Assembly (NCBI GenBank): GCA_011319805.1
Contig: SJRY01000068.1
Location: 310,001-374,000, forward strand
Length of the DNA stretch: 64,000 nt
Reading direction: 5' to 3'
Source of the DNA: Macrocybe gigantea
Lineage: Eukaryota > Basidiomycota > Agaricomycetes > Agaricales > Callistosporiaceae
Numbering within the stretch: the stretch's first letter is position 1; each line of letters begins with the position of its first letter. This document shows, piece after piece, positions 54,994-64,000 of this stretch. The notes below the pieces were generated by a model. It saw only the letters and a list, made by a program, of their open reading frames with translations. It ran no database searches and was not told the origin of the DNA. The position numbers and the translations under genes are program-made.

Positions 54994-56943
54994 CTAGATG
55001 CCGTAGTACTGGTAGTCATACTGGACACTTTGGCCCCAAAACGCGGGGTCACAAGCGTCGACCGGCGTTGGACCCGAGCCCCCTAGTTGAATCGCGTTGA
55101 CGTTACTGTTGGTTGCGGCACTCCAGGAACGGACACCTAGGGCATTGGGGTCACCAGTGGCTAGGAATGCCTTGTAGCGTTGTTGCATTTCGGCGATTAG
55201 TGCATTTTGAGCTGAGGTTGGGTTGGAGACAGTGCCGAACTTGGAGCCAGTCAGATACTCGAAATCGCGGGAATGGAAGAGGAAGACAAACCACTATTTG
55301 GATATCGTCCTGGTGACAAACGTTGCCATACTGCAAGCAATAGGGAGTAGCGTCGTTCCCCGGATATGAAGCACCAACCACATATTGGCCCACGTATGCA
55401 CGACCACCACTTTGCACCCAGTTCCTCGCAAAGGTCCAAGAAGAACACTTCCAGAGATAATCTGTGCCAACTGATTGCAGCTGGGGACGCGCATCGACTG
55501 AACCATCCACACTCCCCACCTCAGGATAATAAGGAGAAGCCAAGATGACATTTGTACGGTTGGTGCCGAGGGTGGCTTGCAGAATGAACCCATAGGCGTC
55601 ACCGGGGAGCGGATCGGGGAATTGCGAGTAAATGGCGAATCCAGCCTCATTGAGGACTGTGGAGATAAGGAGCGGTTTGTTGACACTAGGGAACGGCGCC
55701 GTCGAATCCAGAGGACTTGTAATGAGAGCACCATCGTGTACAGGTCTGATTGGCTGGGCATTGCCAGTAGAGGGGTCGATGTCTATGGAGTTTGCGAAAA
55801 TATTCATTTGCGAGTTGAGGATGGTTTCCAGCGAGAGACCATTCCAGCACGGCTTGTCGTTTGAAGTGCAATTGATGAGAGCGTTGAACTCGCTTTGCAT
55901 CGCTTGTTGGGCGCTGGGAGAAAGGAATCCAAAGTTCTGAGACCCACGTGAGTCTATCAGCGGATTGGTGGAGAATTGGAATGGTGGCACGAACCATGGG
56001 ATCGGATTGCAAAATCGCGGAAGTAAAAAGCGATGACGCAGACGGAGTGGCAAGCAATGCTCGTATCATATTGGCGCCACTGCTTTGACCAGCCAACGTT
56101 ATCTTGGCGTTGTTTCCACCAAAGCTAGGAACCACCTGCTTCAGGAATTTCATGGCATTCATAACGTCCTGAACAGCAATGTTAGTGGTGCCATCGGGTG
56201 CCAAGAAACCTAACTGGGAGGTCAATGAGATGAAAGGTCTGTGGCGGAAGAATGAAATGCACATACCGCTCCAAGTCGATATTGAGCAACCGCTACAATA
56301 GAGTTGGTCGCAATCGCGAGTTTTGAACCATCAAGGCCAGGTCCAGTGGCTGATCCAACAATAAAGGAGCCACCATGAATCCTACACAGTTAATGAATAA
56401 AGCAAATTCCTGAGGACGGTTGATCCGTACATACCAAAGAAGTGTGGATACGCCGCTTCTAGGGGGGAGGTTCGGCGGAACGTAAAGCACCATAGACAAG
56501 CAATCTTCCGTGTAGGAAGAAGGATCAACACCCGGCTGTGGACAGGCAAGTGGCAAGGTGGACGCATTGGAAGAGCCTGGCCTGGGCTAACCTTAGTAAA
56601 ATCTCGCGGCTACAAGCAACACGTATACTCACGGAAGATTCCAGTCTGTGACGACGCTTGAGAGTGCCCATCGATCTGCCTGCGCATACCGAACGACAAA
56701 GCGATATGCTCCAGAGGGATCAGCTGTCCCACGCGCCACGCCTAATGCAGTCTGGACATTGGACTGGTCCGTCCCAGTGCGAGGACAGAGAATCTTCTTG
56801 ACGATTGGGAGTTGGCAAAGAATCTCCTTGGGGTCGATGTTAGGGAACCTGAGACGTTCGTCGACTGGCAGAGGTGATGCCCAAGCTGTGGACGCCAGAA
56901 GGATGAAGGAGAGCAAGACGGGGAGAAGAAGGACCATAGCCAT
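54994..56943 (-). CDS. Secreted type-B carboxylesterase/lipase
   Basis: This is an alpha/beta hydrolase of the fungal carboxylesterase/cholesterol-esterase group. The signal peptide MAMVLLLPVLLSFILLASTA is cleaved near AWA. Motifs are VQTALGVARGTAD, CPQPGVDPSSYTEDCLSM, the oxyanion-hole region around IHGGSFIVGSATG (partly across an intron), AQYRLG, LGFLAPDG, VQDVMNAMKFLKQVV and the nucleophile elbow AGQSSGANM (GxSxG). The C-terminal half carries VGTDYLWKCSSWTFA and ends QYDYQYYGI at 54994. Several Asn glycosylation sites are present (NCTS, NRTN). The secreted enzyme is likely to act on lipid or plant-wall esters; the substrate is unknown. Confidence 0.92.
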
Positions 56944-57667
56944 GCTTCCTGTGTTTCAAGCGACCAGAGGATGGAAACTGGAGGCTAATGGGCAAAGAGT
57001 GACAGAGTTCAGGTCGTTTATATAGGCTTTGTAGCTTTAGAGAGCATAAGGACGAGGAGAAGCGTCGTCCCCGCCATTCTCAGGGTTTTCATCGACAATT
57101 CGGGTTCAGTTCTGCAGGGACAACGCTGTCCAGAAAAGGCAACGCACGCCGACAATTCCTTGTTCCTGATTCGGCAACTTGACAAGTTTCTCCGCGTCGT
57201 CCTGGCCGATGCCCAGATTCGCGCGACTTTCGAGCTCGACATCCCGCTCCTCGTTCAGGGGTTCGCAACATAGATCCACATCCTGCAAACTGCGTTCAGC
57301 TGCCGAGTTTTCGAAACCATCTTGTTAACAGTCTGTTAGTCTTAGAGAAGAGCGAGATACTAATATCTGTCAGTCGTTCTGATGTGTCCACGATAACCAC
57401 GAGGTACAAAGCTTATACCCGGTACCTCTTTCTACGTTTTGAGAATCCTTGTAAGCTGACATGCGTAAATCGGAATCTGGGCTTGCATGTACAGTTCATC
57501 CTTCGTGATGGCGGCCTGTGCGGGTCTTGGCGGCTGTCTGCGCAGTGATGCAAGGCACATCTCGCTTGTTCTGCAACGGAGTTTGAGAGCCTCTCAATCA
57601 CATTGTGCTTATTTCTGTCAGTTGAGTAGTCTCGTTCCCAGCCGTTGATGGCGCCTTCCTTATGCAG
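56944..57667. other. Intergenic region upstream of the carboxylesterase, with a coding-like relic
   Basis: No intact gene is present. On the plus strand at about 57110-57270 a 50-codon open stretch (SLFLIRQLDKFLRVVLADAQ, then IRATFELDIPLL) looks like degraded coding sequence before a stop at 57270. I cannot assign it. The rest should include the carboxylesterase promoter. Confidence 0.4.
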
Positions 57668-57727
57668 CCGAAAAAGTTGGTCGGAGTTTCAAAAACTCGA
57701 CCAACTTGCTGCCCGCGTTGGCACCAC

Positions 57728-57772
57728 AACGTCTGGTGCATTTGGTGGCCCTATCTACACTTCCTGTCACAG
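57728..57772 (+). repeat. Left inverted repeat of the helicase-relic element
   Basis: It matches the right repeat in inverse orientation over about 45 bases: the first 18 are identical, there is a small gap after GCCCT, and the block cctgtcacag is identical. Confidence 0.75.
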
Positions 57773-58016
57773 GCACATAAAATGATGTAATCAATACCTA
57801 AAATGTATTGTTGTGACAGAGGAGAAAAGTCGCGTCTCGCACCGCGCCTCATCTGGAAGAGAGCCGTTAGCCTCTCATGCGTCCGATGCTTCTTGCCGAG
57901 AGGTATGAGGAGGCGCGTAGGTTGCGGCACAATGCGCTCCGTGAGAAATCGGCCTGTAATCTGCAGGATGCCCGGAGGTCAGGCCAGAGCATAAGTCTGA
58001 GCTGCTGAGACAGTCA

Positions 58017-58200
58017 ATGAAGACACTCTTCTGTGAGCAGACAGGACACATACCTTATGAATGGCAGCTGGATGTTGCCGGAGCCACTCTTTTACATCTC
58101 GAAACAGTGCTGATAGCAGGCATGGGTGCTGGAAAGACAATACCTTTCATGTTGCCGCTTCTGGTCAAACAGGACGGAATCTCCCTCATTATCTCGCTTC
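58017..58200 (+). pseudogene. Fragment of a RecQ-like (Q-type) DNA helicase
   Basis: The translation GHIPYEWQLDVAGATLLHLE, then VLIAGMGAGKTIPFMLPLLV and KQDGISLIIS, corresponds to helicase motifs 0, I (Walker A, here GMGAGKT) and Ia of the RecQ-like helicases that are abundant in agaricomycete genomes. The frame loses similarity after about 58200 and no motif II, III or VI is found, so only the N-terminal end of the ATPase core remains. It lies between the inverted repeats. Confidence 0.75.
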
Positions 58201-58368
58201 ATCAGATGTGGAGTGCACTGCCAAATGGATGTCCGAATTGTCGGAATAATATTCTGGGCTCTCTTCAGCAGCTTCTGCATTGTATTCACCTTCCGATCCG
58301 CTGAAGAAAGCGAAATCCATACGATAAGATAAGAGATGCAGTATTATATAAACATCGTGATGTCACTG

Positions 58369-58413
58369 CTGTGACAGGATATGTAGATCAAGGGCCCAAA
58401 TGCACCAGACGTT
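58369..58413 (-). repeat. Right inverted repeat of the helicase-relic element
   Basis: Its reverse complement begins with the same 18 bases as the left copy and ends with the shared block cctgtcacag. Confidence 0.75.
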
Positions 58414-58591
58414 CTAGACGAGTTCGCGTCGCGAAAGTTGAACAACTTTTCGGACTCCGACGCCAAAACTCGTCCTAAAACGGATGGGTACGAGACTATC
58501 AGTTGAGCATCTTAACGCGATCTATTGAGCAAACAAGCCATGACAACGTGACTTGGACCGACCCTGCAAGTGTTCCATCTTCAAGTTGACC

Positions 58592-61261
58592 ATGTCAAAT
58601 CCAGTGAAGATGTACGACGAATTTGACCATATTCCTCCGTCGCTCATGCTTCTCTCTCAAGTCTGGCCGTGGGCTCTGCAGCTGGTTCCATTCAAGACCT
58701 GTTTGCAAAGATCCAGTCAATCGACGCGAAACACGGCAAATTCGATTTTGCCCTTTGTGTAGGCGACTTCTTTGGGCCTGCAAGCGATTCAGATGAGGGG
58801 CAAGAAAAAAATGACGTGTCGCGGTTACTGGCGGGGCAGTTAAAACGTGGGTACTTATGTGTTTCGTATCTGAATGGACACCATCTTATATGAACGTCGA
58901 AACCCAAGCGTCCATCGAGTGCTATATTATGCAAGGCGAAAACCGCCTTCCTAAGACTGTGGTTGAAAAATTTGCACAAACGGGTGGTGAGCTCTGCAAG
59001 AATGTGTTTTTGTTAAGTAGGAGTTGTGGGTCAGAATTGCGGAACTTCCTTTGAGCATATTTCAGGTAAATCGGGCATCATCACCACAACGGCTGGCCTT
59101 CGGATTGCTTGCCTGGGCGGTACATATGATTCAAATGTCCACACGTCGACGGAATCTCCTCCAGTAGGTCTGTGCGACCTCGCAATAAAACTTCCAACTG
59201 AATTTGAGTTGCAGGGGTTCATGTCGCCTTTCTTCAGCGCCCTCACAATTGACCGTCTGCTCTCAAATACCATGTCCAAGTCATCTAGCAAGCAAGACTA
59301 CGGGTCTCTTGCGTCAATCCAGTCTTCCTCATCGACGTCGCAAGCTGTCGACATCTTCCTTACAAATGTCTGGCCTACTTCCATTACTCAATTTTCATCC
59401 AGTCCGTTATCTCCTCCCGAATTAGCACTTATATCAGCACCCCCGATGGACAGCATTGTTGACCGCCTGAAACCTCGTTATCATTTTGCGACGTGTGCCG
59501 GAAAACATTCACTCTTCTGGGAGCGAGAGCCATACATCTCGGACGAGGAGAGCACCCGCGTTTCCCGATTTGTCAGTCTTGGCGCGTTCGGCGTAGAGCA
59601 ATCGACAGGCAAAAGGAAGCAGAGGGTGAGTGAATTCGATATTGTAACAGTGGTGCAAATTTATGCTGTGGAACAGTGGTTCTATGCTTTCTCCATTTCG
59701 CCTGGGGTTCCTGGAAATGCCGCGAACCCTAGACCTCCCAATGCTACACCAAATCCTTTCACGCAATCTTCCCAGCTGTCTTCGAAACGTCCCCTGGATA
59801 CCGCTGGCGAAAACTATATATTTGGGAATGTGACTCAACCCAGTAAACGTCCCAAAACAGGTCCGTGCAACGTGCTGTTGATCATTGTTCTTGTCTCTGA
59901 ACAAGGAGCGGCAGGACAATCTGAATCAGGGAAGCCGCCGCCTGGCCATAGGTGCCGAAGATGTGATTCCTCAGAGGTAAGAGACTTGTATCCGCTTTTG
60001 AGGTTCTCTTTTGAACTTGTGTCAACGCCAGCATTTCGCCATCGACTGTCCAGAGCGGACCACACCACCCGAAGGTTACATCTGCAAAATCTGTCAGACG
60101 GTATGTTGATTCTCTTCCTCCTTTGCTCGTTTAGACACGTTACTAAAGGATGTTCCTAGCCTGGCCACTTCGTCCGCGATTGCCCAACAAGAGATGCTGT
60201 GGGTGACACAGGCGGCAAGAAACCGAAACCTGGCTACGTGTGTCGAGCATGCGGGAGTGAAAATCACTACCTTGATGATTGCCCAATCAATGCCAGTTCA
60301 CGCAGTCACCAGCATGATCGGCCGAACAGAAAAGGTCCACCTAAAGAGATCGGACGTAAGTGGGATTACGGTTATTTCCTCGATCTTGTCTTCTGAATGC
60401 CATCCGCAGCGGATGAATGTTGGTTCTGTCTGTCCAATCCTAACCTTGCGTGCGTAACTAATGAACCCGTCTTTTGGTCGCTTCTTTTCTGACTGGCACA
60501 CTTAGCAAACACCTCATCGTCGGCATTGGGTCCGAATGTTATCTGACCCTCCCAAAAGGTCAAATCATTCCAACCCACGCAGATGCACATCGATCCGACA
60601 TTCCGGGCGGAGGCCATGTCTTGATTGTCCCCATAGCGCACTTTCCGACATATAACACGATACCTCCAGACCTAACTCCTCCCATTCAGCAAGAGACAGA
60701 CAAGTCATTCAAGATTTTTTTTCCCCATTCCACGCTCTAACAATGATTAGCAGGTTTCAATTGGCATTGCGGGCCTTGTATGCCAAGCACGGCTGTGCCT
60801 TTGTGAGTTTCGAAATAGCCCGGCTAACCAGCAAGGGAGGTCATGCACACGTACAAGTAGTGCCCATACCAAACAGACTCAAAAATGAAGTGGAGGATGC
60901 GTTCATCAGGGTGGGAAGATCGCAAGGCATTGATTTTGAGCAAGATCCGCAAGCGGCCCTGGAGTCATGTACGGGTGGGCGGGGAAGCTATTTCCGAGTA
61001 AATTTGCCGGACGGGCGCGTAATGGTACACCTGATGAAAGATCATGTACCCTTTAGCGTCCAGTTTGGACGGTCGGTCTTGCAAATTGCCTATCAATTCT
61101 ACCACATTTAACGAACTTCTTACAGGCAAGTTCTGGTGACTCTTCTCGGTATGCCAGACCGGCTGGACTGGAAAACGTGTGCTTTGTCTGAGGAGGAGGA
61201 TAGGGCTGATGCCCAAGCATTCAAGGCCGCCTTCGCGCCGTTTGATCCCACCACTGTATAA
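58592..61261 (+). CDS. CWF19L1: CWF19-like protein 1 (Drn1) with three CCHC zinc knuckles
   Basis: This is a lariat-debranching-associated splicing protein. The start MSNPVK is spliced to ILAVGSAAGSIQDLFAKIQS. The N-terminal metallophosphatase-like domain continues with FALCVGDFFG, YIMQGENRLP, GIITTTAGLRIACLGGTYD and, later, ALISAPPMDSIVDRLKPRYH, FATCAGKHSLFWEREPY. A middle insert carries three CCHC knuckles of pattern C-x2-C-x4-H-x4-C: CRRCDSSEHFAIDC, CKICQTPGHFVRDC and CRACGSENHYLDDC. The C-terminal CwfJ domains follow: DECWFCLSNPNL, GGHVLIVPIAHFPTYN, GGHAHVQVVPIP (HxH of the HIT fold), SYFRVNLPDGRVMVHLM and VPFSVQFGRQVL. The end is FDPTTV at 61261. Confidence 0.92.
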
Positions 61262-61467
61262 CTCAACACGTGTCTAGTCGGTTACGGCACACCCCACAGA
61301 AAGAGTAGCAGAAAAAGAATGAATGCCGTATCTACTATGGTGTATAAAGTCGATTACGTCCAAGAAACAGGTTCGGCGGGAGTATCCATCCAATCATGTT
61401 CATATGTCAAATTCATGTCGACTCGGCAGGAGTTGGAACCTAGGCAGTGAGGTCGCATGAGTCGTTA

Positions 61468-63742
61468 TCAGGAATTGCACCTGCAACACAATACCTGGTT
61501 TCCTGGGTTTTCAACCACTTTCTGAACAGCATTGATGTTCACGACTGGGACGTCGATCGGGCTATCAAGGCTCTTCTTGTAACTATGGAGGCGCAGCATC
61601 AGCTTGCCTCCTCCAAAACACCGTGGGATATCCACATACTTATGACCCATCGACGCCAAGCCACCTTTGCGGGCCTTCTTGAGAACTCTAGCGATGGCGT
61701 CCAAACCTTAAGCCAACTGATAAGCCGAGCCTAAACAACAAGCGGAATACTGGTTCTCACCTCTATCGATGTCTTCTATCGGAGGGCCAAAGGAAAGACG
61801 GACGAAGTGATGGCACGGAGAGTTGAACAAATTACGACGGTGAGCAGGGTTGATATCAAAGAATATGCCCGGAATAACGATCGTCTTTTCCTTCAGCAGT
61901 TCTTCAAAGAATGTCTACGAACATTTGAGTTTAGAATTTTTATCAATGGGCACGCGCATACTAGGCCGTTATTCAGAGGCGCGGGGAGCTTTTCAAGGTT
62001 GAGCCAGATATAGAATGTGCTCGAAGGTGGAATGTCGACGTCCAGGTGGAGGGCATGGAGACGAGCAAGGACATGATCACGTTTGGCCTTGAAGTGTTTC
62101 TGGAGGGCTACCTGCCAAGAGACTTCAGCGTGCCTGTGATGAAACGCGTGGGACAAAAGAGACAGACCTTTTCCAATGCAACCCGAGAAAAATCCAGGAG
62201 AGGGACCGCCGCAAGTTGCATGCTGTAGATCTTTAGAAGCAACCTGGACACAGTTATTGTTTACGCTCACGGATGGTTCGCACCGCCATCAAGGAATGAG
62301 CCTACACAGGAATGGTAGTCAAGTTAAGTGCACCGTTCGGAACGAGAAATCGCGTACCAGACTGAGAAAGAGCGGTAATGAGATTTTTTGGTCCCACAAC
62401 CCAGCAGACACGCCAGCCAGGAAGCCGCCAGTTCTAAGTGAAAAATATGTGTCCAAGAGGTAACGATTCAAGGAGCTGTTTCATTCATTACCTTGGTAAG
62501 ACCGTCAATCAAAATGACAGAGTCCTATGTATGTCCTTAGAATCTAGGTTTGGCTCATAGGAACTGGAGAGATGCATGCCTGATTGACGTCTTCGATATA
62601 CTTGGCGCCAGAGACAGACTTGCCATAGTCGTTGTCATGCTCGGGGTAGATATACCAGGAGTAAAACTACGTGAAATTGAACCATGTAAGTGGCATCAAT
62701 GGCTTAATAACACGTTGAATTGAACCTCGTCTAAAATGACGGTCGTACCCTCACGACCGAGTGTGACTAGTTCCTTGAGGTCATTGCCCCTGCATGATAG
62801 TCGACGGTCATGACCCATGCAATACCCTCAGAAAAGCGATTTGACGAACCGGATTACCTAGAGACACTTTGCTTGATAACTTGTGTCACTAGAGTTAGGT
62901 ATTATGTTACCTGTCCTGTGGGGTTGCGAGGATTCGAAGCTAGAATGACCGCTAAGCCTTGCGTGTGGATATCTCGCTAGAAACACAGGGCGGCATGAAT
63001 ATTAAGAACAATCAACGGCATACGAAGAAAAGGCCGACTTTCGTCTGCTCAATATTGAGCTGGTACTTGTGCTGAAAAAGAGACGATGGTAAACTCAGGC
63101 TGAAGCACCTCCCAGATTGGTCCTACCTTGGCGTCGAGTCTAAATATTCGAAAAGATGTTTTAGTTTATTTTCGACAAGATGTGGCAATCAGACTCGGCA
63201 TACACTGTAGGAACAGGAACAAGCCTCTTGAAGGCGCTCAAGACTTGATCATACGCTGTATAGTCAGGGATTTGGTAGGACTAATGCCCGCTTTTTTAGT
63301 AAATGTCATGTTAAAAGGTTGTGCCACTGACGGTGTAAACGTCACCAATGACAGCCGCGACACGGGATAAGCCAGATCGGCCTCCTGGCACGATACAAAC
63401 GTTTTCATAGGTGTATTGGCTAGCCTTTCCCTTGCGATATGTATCATTATAAAGGCTCGCGACGGCTTCGCGTAGTGCTAAGGAACAGGTTCGTATCAGT
63501 GTTCGGGCCAAATACGGATACACTGTACCCTTTACTCCGGTAGTGGGTGCATATTCGAGGGACTCAAGCGGGACGGGAATGGCTTGTGGACGATCGGGGG
63601 CGTTGGGGATAGGGCCGACCTCGGGAGCGCCCTGGCCTAGATTGGCCCACTCATGAGAATTGGTGTAATTGAAACCATTCGCCATTGCGCGGTCGGAGCA
63701 GTAAATGACGCCAGTGCTACCAGGATGTTCGATGCCAGGCAC
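61468..63742 (-). CDS. Class I/II PLP-dependent aminotransferase
   Basis: This is a fold-type I aminotransferase similar to kynurenine/aromatic or alanine-type enzymes; the substrate is not predictable. Motifs are STGVIYCSDRAMANGFNYTN, WANLGQGAPEVG, SLEYAPTTGVKGLREAVASL, NVCIVPGGRSGLSRVAAVIG, ASNPRNPTGQV, TTVILDEFYSWYIYPEHDND and SVILIDGLTK, with the PLP lysine at its end. Then come LPGWRVCWVVGPKNLI, DGGANHPLQLAAVPLLEP, FKAKRDHVLARLHALHLDV and HFVRLSFGPP. Many short introns were placed. The N-terminus could start further upstream in the same frame. The end after LDAIARVLKKARKGG is less certain and is taken at the stop codon at 61468. Confidence 0.85.
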
Positions 63743-63837
63743 AGTCTCCTCATCCTGGAGGGGAAGATGCTCAAGATGACACCAAATTCCAACGGCAAGG
63801 AGGACGAACAGGATTGATCGTCTGAGGCAGAACGCCC

Positions 63838-64000
63838 TTAGGCTTGTGACCGGCTGCCTGACGAAAGATCTGTAGAGGATGAGACGGTCGCACGACTCCG
63901 TGACGGCCGTGAACTTGAACAGACCTGGTGTGCTTCGGACTCCTTCTCGTGCTTGTAGTGCTTCATGGCATCGCGAACCTGTTCAACGAGATTGTTAAAG
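63838..64000 (-). CDS. Partial gene at the window edge, unidentified
   Basis: On the minus strand from the edge, the frame reads NNLVEQVRDAMKHYKHEKES, then EAHQ, and stays open to a stop at 63838. A possible splice donor (gtctgttc at 63924) follows CACCAG, so the coding part may end there. The charged helical sequence looks coding but is too short to identify. It could also be an upstream exon of the aminotransferase, whose reading frame is open in the same region. Confidence 0.35.
   Translation of the reverse strand, partial: FNNLVEQVRDAMKHYKHEKESEAHQVCSSSRPSRSRATVSSSTDLSSGSRSQA

Larger units (their letters stand above)
57668..58453. mobile_element. Short element with terminal inverted repeats enclosing a helicase relic
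   Basis: Two inverted segments bound this 0.8-kb region. The 18 bases at 57728-57745 (aacgtctggtgcatttgg) recur exactly inverted at 58396-58413. The similarity extends inward over about 45 bases through the shared block cctgtcacag (57763-57772 versus 58369-58378 inverted), and loosely outward to CCGAAAA.GTTG at 57668 and 58453. Each end also carries a short palindrome. Between the repeats lies a piece of a RecQ-like helicase. This fits a degenerate or non-autonomous transposon that carries a gene fragment. No target-site duplication could be fixed, so the true ends are uncertain. Confidence 0.6.

Noticed and set aside
1..64000. CRISPR arrays, bacterial operons, riboswitches, 5S or other rRNA genes
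   Set aside because: None seen. The DNA is eukaryotic nuclear sequence with spliced genes and there are no regularly spaced repeats.

Overview
The window is nuclear DNA of a filamentous basidiomycete, most likely a plant-litter or wood-decaying agaricomycete. Nearly every gene is split by introns of about 45-65 nt with GT-AG ends. The proteins are typically eukaryotic, and one gene encodes a secreted GH6 cellobiohydrolase with a CBM1 cellulose-binding module. Gene models below were built by hand-splicing the sequence; CDS spans run from start to stop codon and include introns.

Layout. 1-6.2 kb: four tandem minus-strand paralogues of a secreted/single-pass membrane protein with a Cys-rich ectodomain (the first is cut by the window edge). 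6.8-12.9 kb: aldo-keto reductase, ribosomal protein L7 with a C/D snoRNA in its longest intron, beta-carbonic anhydrase, tail-anchored inositol 5-phosphatase. 13.1-24.3 kb: coiled-coil protein, SNW/Prp45 splicing factor, Tim54, the meiotic helicase HFM1/Mer3, CKS1. 24.5-35.2 kb: insulin-degrading-type M16 protease, tRNA-Ser(AGA), a large membrane protein of unknown function, RPA1. 35.5-46.1 kb: indoleamine 2,3-dioxygenase, 3-hydroxyisobutyryl-CoA hydrolase, tubulin cofactor E, SRSF1-like SR protein, cysteine desulfurase NFS1. 46.4-56.9 kb: GH6 cellobiohydrolase, NECAP, CSN8, UBLCP1, a Nudix hydrolase, a secreted type-B carboxylesterase. 57.6-58.5 kb: a small element with terminal inverted repeats enclosing a broken RecQ-like helicase fragment. 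58.6-64 kb: CWF19L1/Drn1 with three CCHC zinc knuckles, a class I aminotransferase, and a partial gene at the edge.

Most genes are housekeeping and unrelated in pathway. Many sit head-to-head with only 70-130 bp between start codons (HFM1/CKS1, coiled-coil/PRP45, NECAP/CSN8, HIBCH/TBCE). Two neighbours, CSN8 and UBLCP1, both act on the ubiquitin-proteasome system.

The less ordinary signals are: the intronic snoRNA with a 12-nt guide to large-subunit rRNA; the inverted-repeat element with the helicase fragment; the tandem Cys-rich membrane family; zinc knuckles in CWF19L1; a 10-nt micro-exon in HFM1; two GC-AG introns; and a repeated pattern of apparent single-base losses in C/G runs of essential genes, which looks like a sequence-quality problem rather than biology. 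I did not find a clear new multi-gene system.
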